Source: Neelides folsomi (Eukaryota > Arthropoda > Collembola > Neelipleona > Neelidae). Taken from it: 64,000 nucleotides of DNA. The stretch covers positions 62,001 through 126,000 of the forward strand of contig JAQGBZ010000130.1 of assembly GCA_034687125.1 (NCBI GenBank), given 5' to 3'. This document shows positions 36,488-47,886 of this stretch, one piece after another; within the stretch, counting starts at the first letter, position 1, and every line of letters begins with the position of its first letter. A model generated the notes under the pieces. That model saw only the letters and a program-made list of their open reading frames with translations. It did no database searches and was not told the DNA's origin. Position numbers and translations under genes: made by a program.

Positions 36488-38987
36488 TTAAACATAGTAA
36501 ACGTCTTGGACGGATCTCTTCAGAATGTCCATAGCCTTCTGAGGAATCTATAAGAAAAATATGAATAATGTTATTCAACATTATAAGCAATAATAATAAT
36601 ATTGTAATGAATAATTTCAATTACTACATCTACTAAACTCCAAATACTTTTAAATAATATTACATAATTATTTAATAATATTTGACTTGTAACACTAATT
36701 GTAATTATGGTTTACGTTTGGTTTGGTGAGAGTTTTGATTGTAATTTCCTCCAGACTTGAGCAAAATGAGATTGTTTTGAAAGAGATGTATGGATACTGG
36801 AAACCGAGGATTCCTCTTAATGTCAGCTTACGAAGATCTAAATCATAATAAAGTATAATTTTAATTATAGAAATAAAATATAATTATTATATTTATACTT
36901 TGATTATTCATTGTTATAAAATAATATAATTTAGATAATTTAAAAATCTTACTCTTCATATTCCGAATGGTGAGTGGAAAGTAAGTGGAGGGATAAGTGT
37001 ATTTTGTTCCTGCCGGTTCATTGAAAATTCCAGTTTGTCTCACTTGACGATTCAAAATTTTAAGGTCAGCTTCATCATATCCGGTCAAAATCCCATCAAA
37101 GTATCTCTCATAATCCTCGTGTTCCTCGTAGATACTGTGTCTTTTCTGCTCTGACAGATCCGGGGAAATGTCAATCGTCAGCTCCTCCAAGTTTTCCTTC
37201 CAAGTTCGCCACAAAGCCCGGATTTCTCTGAAGAGCTGAATCCCGTTGGAAAACAATTTGAAGATTTTCACATTTGGGAATCGAATTTTAGAGAAGACGA
37301 AGATGTTCATATTTGAGTGGATGCCACATTCGCTGATTTCAAGTTGGGTGACAGTCGTCAACGGTTCCGGTTTGTTCAACGCGTCATAAATCGGGTCGTA
37401 ATTGAACTCCTTGGGAATTTTGAGTTTCAGGATCATCAAGTTGGGGAAGCTGAGGGCGAAATTCAAATCTCTGATGAAACGGAAGCCAACTAGCAATTTC
37501 AACTTCTTCAAGTTCTTTAATACGGGAAGTTGGAAAATCCCAAAAAGAGACCTGGCTTCAATAATTTGCAATGATTTCAAAGTCCCTTCGTTGTGAGAGA
37601 GAATGTCGTTGAAATCATCTCGGTTCAATCTTGCCCAGATGAGGCTCAGGGCTTCATAGTTCTTGAGATCAATTAATCTATTGTTGTTCCGATTGACAGG
37701 GGGAGGAATTTGGGTCAATTTGCTGATCATGTTCTTCTCAATGAGGATTCGGTTCAGACATGAAGAACTTTCTTCATTGATGGCGTCACACCCAAAAGAC
37801 TCCACATTGGGGCAGACGGAGGTCCAAATGTCGTAATAGGACTGGAGTGTGTGCTCCGGGAAGTGAATCTCAGGAATGGAGATTTTCTTCAAGTGTTTTA
37901 AAGGAATTACATAGTCTTGGCTCACCGAATCCAACCTTGTGATTTTGGTCCCTCGCAAATTCAACTTGATGAGATTTGGCGTGTTGTAGAACACCAACGA
38001 CGTGAGTTTGTTGAATGTGATGGATTCGGGCGAGAAAAGCGTCAAGTTCTTTATGAACCCCCCAAGTTTGGTGAAGAATTGGACGAGGAGTTTGTGATAT
38101 TTCTCTTCTTTTGGGATGAGACTAAAGAAAATGGCCGTGTCGATGGGCAATACCAGATTCAGAGATATTTTGGAAATGAGTTTTGTGGCTCCTTTCAGAC
38201 GTCCGTCTTCTCCTATGAAGTCACCGAGAAAAGTTTCCAAGTCGGTTTGTGAGTGAATCCGAATTTCATTTCGCTTTCTTTTAGCGAGTTCAGAAGGAGC
38301 GTAGAAATTCCAAAAGCTGCAAACTGCTCGGCATCTCTTCAGTGAACGGATGTTCAAGTATTCGAAAATATTGCAAAGAGTCTGTAAAAAGAAAATTGAC
38401 ATTTAATATCTGACTTGGTATAAAAGTAGTAATTGTATAATGTAATATTTATAAAACTTGTGATGTTAATTATAAATATCTCATTTAATAACTGTAAATT
38501 ATAATGTTAGTGTGCTTTTATGAATTTGGTTATATTATTCACAATTAGTCACATTCTTGATTTGTTAAAATTAAAATTAAAGGTTCAAATTAAATACCTC
38601 TGGGATGAATAGTGGAGAGAGTTGGTTGTGATCTTCCTTGAAGGTTCCTCCGGTCGTCCCAATCTTTCTCGATTTGTTCTTCATGATTTGCTACAGAGAA
38701 TTCAAATTTAGTTTTTAATTGTCTTTAATATTGAATTAAAATATAAATCTCTATAGAAATTGTTATTAATTACGTTAAAATATTAATTCTTCTACCAATA
38801 AATGTTAATTGCCATGAGGACAAAAATGAATTTGAAATTTAATATTTGTATAGTAACTTCTATTGCAACTTATACAATAGTTCTCTTACTTATTCATAAC
38901 AACTTCTGGTACTTTAATTGTAAGTATAGGTAAATGAAGATGTTGACTTACCTTTGTCTGCTTTGTAGCTTTCTCGATCTTATGCAT
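36488..38987 (-). CDS. F-box protein with leucine-rich-like repeats
   Basis: Probable substrate receptor of an SCF ubiquitin ligase. Five exons, 38952-38987 (start uncertain), 38598-38690, 36953-38381, 36716-36837 and 36488-36547, in phase; product 579 residues from the Met at 38987. The same frame stays open to a Met at 39137, which would add 50 residues of less likely sequence. The F-box spans the junction of exons 2 and 3: LSPLFIPETLCNIFEYLNIRSLKRCRAVCSFW matches the L.P.E.L..IF.YL....L..CR.VC..W pattern. The rest shows leucine-rich-like strands such as IKLNLRGTKIT, LKNLKKLKLLVGF and LEELTIDISPDL. The last two short exons continue the repeat (NLRKLTLRGI, SLEEITIKTL). GC content of the large exon is clearly above its surroundings. 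Confidence 0.85.
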
Positions 38988-39137
38988 GAAGAAGGAGCCA
39001 ACTGGTTGAGTGAGGGTATTGTTTCTCTGTATTAGTTGAATATAGAAATGTAAACAAATGGAAACTAATGGTAATTTCGGAGGCAGAAAACGGACGTCGA
39101 GATGCAAACGAAGTGAGGTGTGAAGAGAGAATGACAT

Positions 39138-40283
39138 TTTTTGATGAATCTCTTAAATTTGAACGCGTCCTCGGCCCTATTTTTAATAAAGGTGAATGAA
39201 CTTTAGTGCACAGAGAGATGGAGAAAAAGTTAAAAAAGGACTTGAGGCCAACCCGAGCCCTTCACATTAATTCTAAAAAAATCCTTCCTTGGCAAACCCC
39301 GGCCATTACAATGGTGAGAAAAGGATTAATATTACAGGGAATAATGTAAGAATAGAGTAATAATTCCTTTACACCTCACCCTTCTCAAAATAAATAATAC
39401 TGGGGAAATTTTCGGCTCTTATCGCCTAACGCGCACTCACAATTTAATACAAAAATCTGTTCCATTCGGTGTTTGATTTTATATACCATACAGAAACTTT
39501 CTTTTTATATTCAATGTATTTTAATAATCGCATATTAAAATTAAAGCTTAATAATTAATGTCAAAGCTTCTTATAATTAGAGATTTACTGCACAAATAAT
39601 AAAAAATGAAATATCATATCTGAATGTATAAATATAAGAATGGACCAAAAATGTATTTTGTATAAGTATTGGTAAACCAGTAGCAGTCTATAAACCTAAT
39701 GTTTGGATCTGGGATTAAAGATTAAATAAAGATTAAATTAAATATATAAATTCTCGAAGGTCCATATCATGAATACAAATTTATAAATATATATCAGATC
39801 AGTACACAATGGGTATCTATCTTTATTATTCTGTACTTTATTTTACATAAACATACATTACATACATACAACTTTGTATTTGACAAGACCGATATATACC
39901 ATAGTACAGATATGTATGACCAATATGAGTGTCAGTATGTTTTATTATTTAATTGTCTACTTTGATATGGACGGAGGTTCGAACTTTATGCCAATGCGTA
40001 CATAATAAAGTATGTACATAATATATACAGATGTTTATGTATGTATGAGTTTGTCTTACATAACAGATAAAACCTTATAAATGAATCAACATGGAAAATA
40101 AACAATGGTAATAAATACTATGTATGTAGTATGTAACAATTCAGCTTGAAATCATTCACACCTTCAAATAAATCTCTTACACTTTACACATAAATACATG
40201 CATAAAATTGTCAGTGCTAATTAAAAAATTAAACATTTTAAATACATTTTTATTATCAAATATATCGTAAAATTAATACAAAT
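39138..40283. other. intergenic between divergent F-box and sulfatase genes
   Basis: Likely holds both promoters. The first 300 bp near the F-box gene are less AT-rich. Nothing else supported. Confidence 0.55.
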
Positions 40284-43148
40284 ATGAATACTTTTGATCC
40301 AAATTCTTTTATTTGTTGCCATGGTTCTAAATATTCAATAAAAATCTTATTTTTAATAATAAGCATCCTATTTTACAAGATTCATTATTGTTGCGGAAGA
40401 CCCAACATTGTGATTTTCATGGCTGATGACTTGGTATACGACACTAAACAATAAAATAATCTATTGTATCTTACTTAAGTTTTTACACTAACTTAACTTC
40501 AACTTAATTACTATTAATAATTCAACTAATTCAATGTTACTATCATCGTATCAAGTAGCAATTAAATCCACTTGTAAGGTTTGTCGAAATTCAATCGCGA
40601 GAATAGTATTCATAGTTAAATTAGATCACCAAATACTTAGAATTTAACTAACCCTAAGTACGTAGTATTTACATATATATAAATCCATTATTTGACAAAG
40701 TTTATTCTTGAATTACCATTTTACCATACAGGGTTTCAATGATGTCAGCTTCCGTGGATCTTTGGAAATTCCAACATTGAATATTGATTCAATGGCTTAT
40801 TCCGGTGTAATCCTCAACAGTTATTACATGTCTCCTATTTGTACGCCTTCCAGGTCATCCCTATTCAGTGGGAAGCATCCAATTCATACAGGTAAATTGC
40901 ACACAATTTTCTTCATTCATGCATTAAAAATAAAAAAGAAGGACTTGGTCATTTATTCATGCTTTTTAGGGATGCAAAATAATGTAATATACGGGACTAC
41001 GCCTTATGGATTCCCATTAAATGAAAAACTCCTTTCAGATTATTTAAAGTCCTTGAATTATAAAGTAAGACTATCATTGCTGAATTTTAATACATGTATG
41101 TTTATTATCTTAACAAACTGTACAAAAACAAGTTATTTATCAAAATAAGCTATAAATATATTTCTTAAATCAACAATTAAACTTTTACTTTAGAATCATT
41201 TAGTTGGCAAATGGCATCTTGGTCATTATAGGAGGTCTTATACGCCACTTTGGTAAGAAATTATCGATAAAATTATTAAGTTGAAATGAAATAACTATAA
41301 TAATAATATAATAATAATACTTATTATTAGAAATACCATATTTAACAGTTTATATACATTATATCAGTTTGTAACATTGTATGGTCTATCAAATTAAAAT
41401 ATTAATTTAAAGTCGCGGCTTCGATTCTCATTTTGGTCATTGGACTGGTCATAAAGACTATTATGACAACACTGCAGAAGAAAGTAATGTAAGGTTTATA
41501 ACAAAATTTTGACATCCTTTTATTCCAGCCAGGATATATTTTTTTATATTAAACACAAAGCATAAAATTATATTATTATTTTTCAAAGCCAGAAGCATGG
41601 GGCACCGACATGAGAAGAAATTTCGAAATCAGTTATGAAGATTTTGGAATTTACACAACTGATGTCTATACGAGAGAGTCAATCAAAATCATCAAGGAGC
41701 ATGATGAAATTTCTAATCCACTTTTCTTAATGGTTTCTCATGACGCGGTTCATTCAGCTAATCCTTATAGACTTCTTCAAGCTCCATTTGAAAATGTGGA
41801 AAAATATGAATATATTAAAGATAAACAAAGAAGGCTTTTTGCTGGTATTAAAATATTACACTCGACAATAACTAACTTGATTGAGAGTTTAGAGTAATTA
41901 ACGTGTAACTTAAATTTATATATTGAGTATAATTAATAGGGTTTAATTTTATGCTATATTGAAAGGTATGGTTGATAAACTCGACGAATCATTTGGGGAC
42001 ATAGTTTTGGCATTGAGCGAAAAAGGAATATTAAACAACACAATTATAATTTTTACAACAGGTATTTAAATTCCAATTATATTGTAAATAAAAGTAAACA
42101 AGAATGCTTTTTTAATTTTGCTCATACCTTATTAAAAGGCTAAATTGACAATTAATCTAAAGCATCTAAAAGAACATTGAGCTAGATATTTTAATATTTG
42201 ATGCTATAAGATAATGGCGGACCAGCTGCTGGATTTAATGGGAACGCTGCATCAAATTGGCCATTAAGAGGGGTAAATAAGTTTTGGATCAATTGAATAA
42301 TTAATTTAATCGTTGACTCAATTTTATTTATTAAGGTCAAGAATACTTTATGGGAGGGAGGCGTCCGAGGCGCAGGTTTCATATGGAGTCCTTTGCTCAA
42401 ATCCCCTTCAACGACATTTGCTGGTCTTTTTCATATCCAAGATTGGCTTCCGACTCTCATAAGAGCAATCGGCGAAGATCCTTTGACAATTCTCCCAAAT
42501 GACATTGATGGAATTGACATGTGGGATGCTTTGAACGAACCTTCAAAATTGGCGCCAAGACTTGAGCTGCTTCATAACATAGATGATATTTATGGGAATG
42601 AAGGTTTGAGATTCGGCAAATGGAAAATTCTTAATGGGACAACTTACAATGGGAATTGGGATGGATGGTATGGACCGCCGTCTCTTCAATATATAAATCT
42701 TCCCCAGATTAGCAAAAATATCGAAACATCATGTGAACAATTTAATGATTATTATCAAGGGCTTTTAAATTCACAAGTAGGAATTTCCATTAAGGATACA
42801 ATTGGAGAATTTCCTCATATGCATAAAATTAAAGAGCTGCAAAAAATAACTGCAATTGATTGTGGGCAAAAATGGAATTTAATAGAAGGAGCTGAATGCA
42901 ATCTTAAAAATGAAGGAGAATTTTGTTTATTTAACATCGAAGAAGATCCATGTGAAAAAAATAATTTAGCCACTGAGGAACCGATAGTTTTAGCTTTATT
43001 GAAGGATTTGTTATTAAAGCAGAGAAACACGGCCGTTAAACCAATCAATCAACCAAAAGATCCACGTGGGCAACCCAAATTTTGGAATTATACATGGACC
43101 AATTGGATGGATTTTGTTGAGCCAATGTTAACAAGTGAATGTGATTAG
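40284..43148 (+). CDS. type I sulfatase (arylsulfatase B/J/I-like)
   Basis: Hydrolyses sulfate esters, typically on glycosaminoglycans, in the lysosome or secretory route. Nine exons: 40284-40433, 40732-40891, 40970-41064, 41194-41252, 41413-41488, 41589-41844, 41966-42061, 42211-42272 and 42336-43148; all in phase, product 588 residues. The metal-binding PNIVIFMADDLG comes first, with the Asp pair. The core CTPSR (Cys at residue 87) is the site converted to formylglycine, so catalysis is plausible. LVGKWHLG, RGFDSHFGHWTG, DNGGPAAG, NWPLRG and LWEGGVRGAGFIWSP follow in the order seen in arylsulfatase B. HDAVHSANP replaces the usual H..H region in a normal place. The N-terminus has a hydrophobic segment (KILFLIISILFYKI) after about 19 residues: a signal anchor, or a signal peptide if an inner Met is used. 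Confidence 0.92.
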
Positions 43149-43618
43149 TTTTAATATGTAAATACCTAAATGATAATTATTTGGAACAAAGAAAGTCGGG
43201 CTACTTAGCAAATATGTGGGTGAATTGGTTATAACTTATAATAATATACCTACTACATACCAATATATTTATAGAAAATAATATGAATGCTCTAGGATAT
43301 ATTGGTCCATTCCATTCCATATTTTTCGTAAAGTTTAACTTACTTGGTATGTATACTTTATACAGATAGTATTAATTATACTCGTAGATTAGGTAAATAA
43401 ATGTAAATTTAAACTTTAGACAATTTTCAACTAAGGATTTAAAAGGAAAACACATTATTACCATAAATGAAAGTAATAAAAACACTAAACTAAAACATCA
43501 GTTAGTTCTTTATGTTATTGACTTTGAATAAAAAAATATTTTCTTTTGGAAGTTAAACAAACTATCAAAGTTTCACTGTTAATAGAATTATAAATTATTT
43601 GTAAAATAAGTTTTTCCA
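43149..43618. other. intergenic, no gene seen
   Basis: AT-rich; lies between the sulfatase stop and the small secreted peptide start. Confidence 0.55.
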
Positions 43619-43870
43619 ATGGATTTTTTAAAAAACTATTTATACATTTTGACTTTATCGTTAATTGTAATTAACTTGGAACAAACTGAGACTGCTTTGA
43701 GAATTGGTTCAAATTTTGGTGGAGGTGGAGGATTTCCTCTTATCTGGTTTGGAAGTCCGTTTGGTCTCTATTCAAATCAACCAAAGTGCAAAGACGGAAT
43801 TATGTTCTTCTTTGATGGAATTTGTAGAAAATATGCAGATATGAAAATATTTAAGAAATTTTACAGCTAA
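43619..43870 (+). CDS. small secreted peptide, two cysteines, unknown
   Basis: Single-exon ORF of 83 residues. A hydrophobic N-terminal segment (YLYILTLSLIVINL) looks like a signal peptide. The mature part has a GGGGG run, an aromatic stretch (PLIWFGSPFGLY), and one Cys pair in PKCKDGIMFFFDGICRK. No family recognised. It resembles the peptide gene at 22.2 kb only in style: short, secreted and with a glycine patch. The upstream 60 bp are plain. A non-coding origin cannot be excluded, since it is short and unspliced. Confidence 0.5.
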   Translation: MDFLKNYLYILTLSLIVINLEQTETALRIGSNFGGGGGFPLIWFGSPFGLYSNQPKCKDGIMFFFDGICRKYADMKIFKKFYS

Positions 43871-44351
43871 ATGAAATAATCAGAATGAGCTATTATATGA
43901 AAATTATTATTTTAAAAATTGAGTTTTTTATAAGTTAATTTATGAAAATTTAAAATGTGATATAAATAAACATATTTTCAAGCAAATTGTTAAAATTTAC
44001 AAATGAAATAATAAAATTTTCGAATTTTATTTATTATTCATAATTCATAACCAACAAATTAAATATAAACTGTATAATAATATAATAATAATTCAACAAT
44101 AATTCAATCTTCCAATATAAAATAAAGAAATGGACAATTTTTATTCAATAGCACTTTGTATTGGAATTTTAAACTACTCGTACCTACTTTTATTTAAGAT
44201 ATTTTTTTCTGTCAATTAAGAAACGTATGTATTAAATGATATGGGAATTTGATAATATATTTTGATTGATGTGAGTACAACTTGGGACGAAAAATACTGA
44301 TTACCCAGAGCTCAAAAATATGTAATTTTATTTGATTCTTATTTAATACTC
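43871..44351. other. intergenic, no gene seen
   Basis: AT-rich spacer; part of it (44030-44110 and 44340-44410) looks like a duplicated GR gene end, with similar ATAAATTGAATATAAACTGTATAATAATATAATAAT sequence cut into shorter pieces. Confidence 0.5.
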
Positions 44352-45588
44352 TTATAAGTTCATAACTAATAAATTGAATATAAACTGTATAATAATATAA
44401 TAATAATTTAATAATGCATTCCAATTAAAAGTGAAGAAGTTGCCAATTTTTATTCCTAGTTCTTTGTACTGAAATTTTAACACTCGTTTCGTTTGAACAT
44501 CATTTTCGATTTTTTGAAGAATATAGGGAAAATTTATTATATATTTTGATTGATTGTGAATAAAACAACTCGGAACGTATAAAATGAGTGCAGACCATAA
44601 AGAACTTATAAATATGGAAGGAAGAAAAACATATTGTTCAAACTCGATTTTCCCAAAATATGCGATAGTTCCATAACCGCAAACTACACCTACGTAAAAA
44701 ATTATCAATGTGCCATTAATTTCTGTAAAATAATATATTATTTCAAAAATTTTAAATCGTAGAATCAAAGTAATATAAGTATGCTTTATTCCGTCAATAT
44801 TTGATCGAATTTTCAGATTATTTTTTAGGATGTTTAATAATTCAAAAGTAGAAATATAAAAATAAGAAATAAATATCACTCTATAGACAGCATGGGAAAA
44901 TGAAAATACAAATTTAAAGCATTCAAAGACCAAGCAAATTACAAATGTGTAGTAATTTCTACACCTAATAGGTATCAATGAATAAAAGTAAACCCCATTT
45001 TCTGGATCAGCTATGAAGTGAATTCCAAATGCAGAACTCACAAATAAAATACCAAATATAAGAAAAAAATGTATAAATCCAAATACTTTGGGACCAAATG
45101 CTAAAAGTATATATAATTTAATTATGAAACCATTGAATTATTTACCACCATTAACATACAAAAAATAAATTGTAAGGTAAATATATGAATTCATGATACA
45201 TATATTAATAATGAAACTTACTAATTTTTCTTTCATTTTTGTGAAGTTTTAAGATTGTTTTCGATAGATCATTAAATAAATAAATAAACTGGTCATGATG
45301 ATAATAATGTTCAAATGAAACGATTGAAAATGTTGTCCATGAATATGACATAATAACATGAAAAAACAATTTAAAGAAATCTACTCTCTCAAAATTTACT
45401 ATTTGAATCAATCTCCCATATAAAAAACAAGTGTATAATAATATTGATAAATTGGAAACTAAAACAAATTTCAATTTGTAAGGACTTAAACGTTCACAAT
45501 ATAAAATTTTTTCTTTTATATTTTTGACTCGAATGCCAATAATTGATAGTTTTGTTAACAAACTAAACGAATAAAAATTTGGTCTCAT
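44352..45588 (-). CDS. gustatory receptor (GR) copy 1
   Basis: Seven-pass chemosensory channel subunit. Two exons, 45222-45588 and 44352-45100, joined in phase 1; product 371 residues, normal for insect-type GRs. The N-terminal exon has one membrane segment pair (LVSNLSILLYTCFLYGR and FHVIMSYSWTTFSIVSF). The second exon holds IADPENGVYFYS and five more hydrophobic segments. The C-terminus has the GR signature equivalent to TYhhhhhQF, read here as NYYYIIIQF, then FNLLVMNL-stop. Only one intron remains. The next gene upstream on the same strand (46.1-47.3 kb) is its close paralogue with the same intron position and phase. Ligand unknown. Confidence 0.88.
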
Positions 45589-46109
45589 ATTTTAACCTTT
45601 CTACATAGATACTTATATTAATATCTATATAAAATAATTTAGAAATGCTGTAGGTATATTATAATATATTTTTATATAATACAGACAAATATGATAATAT
45701 TAATAATCATGGGTTGATAACTATTTGATATTGATATTTTTTTTACTAATTTAATTTAAATACTATCCTTGATGATGAATTTTCCGACCGAAATAATATT
45801 TACATTTTACAAACACTTGTATTAATGCTTTAAATTTAATTAAACAATTACATAGTTATTCTTAATTGGATTTAATTAAACAGCTACATAGTTGCTTGTA
45901 TTTACTATACATTCTACTATACATATGTAGTAGTAGTAGTGGTATTGATTTTTTACATACCTAAATACCTAATATTATGTAGGTATGTACCTAGTTAAAA
46001 TTATTGATATAAAATACCACGTTTTCTTTTATCGAATTTCTATTAGATTTGAATTCGTTATGTATAACTCAAAAATAGTTATTGTTGATAATTAATAATA
46101 ATTAAAAAA
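45589..46109. other. intergenic between the two GR genes
   Basis: AT-rich spacer; nothing supported beyond the promoter region of GR copy 1. Confidence 0.55.
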
Positions 46110-47296
46110 TCATTTATTCATCACAAGCATATTGAAAATGAATTGTATGATGATATAATAATACTTCAAAAGTGTTTTCCAATCAAATATAAAAAAGTTT
46201 CCGATTTTTAAAGAAAGCTCTTTGCACTTTAACTTGTGAACAATTTTTCTCCCAAGTATTTTATTTTCTGCAATAAATGAAAATTTAAGAATATCTGTAG
46301 ATTTTTTATGAATCCAGCATCCAGGTATAAATAAGAACAATGCAGCGAACAATCCTGAATTAAATATGCAGGGAAGAAAAATATACTTTTTTAAATCAAG
46401 TTTACAATAAAGGGCAATTGAACCGTAACCACAAACGACGCTGACATAAAAGATTATAAATGTTGCATTGATTATTGTAAAATAATAAATCTTATTTAAT
46501 AAATAGACTTTAATTAATAAAACACTGTAATGTGCTCTTGTTTCTTCTCTGTTGGTTATTATTATATCTTGTTTTAATCTGGTAAGCAATTCAAAAGTTG
46601 CATAATAGAAATAGCCAAACAGTAAAAGAAAATATAATCCGTGAAAAAATCCAAAATAGCACTTGAATATTTCGAAAGTTATACAAATTAGATACATAGT
46701 ATTATTATTATAAAAACTAGAAATTATCGAATATAAATAAACGTCGTTTTCAGGATCAGCCAGAAAATGAGAAAAAAATGCTATGCTATACAGCGAAGCC
46801 AATGATATAGTGAATAAGTATATTAAGTTAAATATTTTTGGAGCTATTAATAAAAATGAATCAATTTTAATTATTCAAATTATGTTATATATGTAATATA
46901 AATAAAATTTTTCTTACAGATTTTGGAATTATTTGTTTGAATTTTAGAAAGGGATTTGGAAAGATCATTAAATAAATAAATATATTCATTTTGATAAATT
47001 GTATGTTCAATCGAAAGGATTGAAAATGTTGCCCATGAAAAAGAAATGACAAATGAGAAAAATGTCTGAAAAAATTCAGTAGCATTTTCATCTATCGAAA
47101 ATGACAAAAAAGACGTTGTAAACAAATAAACGGTATAAATCACGATAATAAAAGTACCACAAATATTAAATTTGACTTTAAAATTATTTTTTATTGGCAA
47201 TATTTCTAAAGAATTTTCATTATTAATATTAATATAAAATGGCGCAATGGATAACTTTGTAAGTTTAGTTAAAATGGTAAGAATGTTATTATTCAT
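46110..47296 (-). CDS. gustatory receptor (GR) copy 2
   Basis: Two exons, 46918-47296 and 46110-46843, in phase 1; product 370 residues. Shares with copy 1 a block in the first exon (SWATFSI.S.EH, YIYLFNDLSK), LADPENDVYLYS near the start of exon 2, VVCGYGSIA, and the C-terminal KYYYIIIQFIFN.LVMN signature. Exon borders and phases are the same, so a local tandem duplication is clear. Topology and ligand cannot be read from sequence alone. Confidence 0.88.
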
Positions 47297-47886
47297 TTAA
47301 TTATTTTTTTAATATATTGGATAAGTTTATTGTAAGTAATTTCAAAAATTTTATAAATTAAATACAGGTATGCAGGTAATTGTAGATGTAACTGTAGAGT
47401 AGATGTACCATAGTATATTATTTAAAAAATATATTCGATTCTAACAATAAAATTGAACAATGTTGTTCACCCAAAAGTTAATAATTCATAAAATAATAAT
47501 TCATTTTAATTATTTGTTATTAATTTTATAAATAAACGACCAAGTTTCAATGAATATTTTATTAGTCTTTATTTCACAAGCAAACCAATTTGATTCTAAC
47601 AAGTTTCACCGATCATGTTATTTGCTTAAACTAAAATCTACATATTTCAGGCAATTTTATTTTAATTATATTATTATTACAATATTAAGTATTTGAATTT
47701 GAATTCATATATATATTATACATACATATACATATATGTATATATATTATATATAAGGCTAATATAGATATTTGATATTTGAACATTTCACAAGCAATTT
47801 AATTATCATTTAAATTTAGTTAATAAATTCAGTGTTAGATAAAAATTTAGAATTGCCAATGATGTTAAATATGTATCTCATTTAAA
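47297..47886. other. intergenic with AT microsatellite
   Basis: Holds a TATA/CATA microsatellite at about 47705-47756 and otherwise AT-rich DNA. Confidence 0.6.

Noticed and set aside
37917-38252. 111-residue plus-strand ORF
   Set aside because: Antisense shadow of the large F-box exon.
39965-39985. GGTTCGAAC string resembling a tRNA B box
   Set aside because: No matching A box or foldable cloverleaf in the 80 bases upstream.
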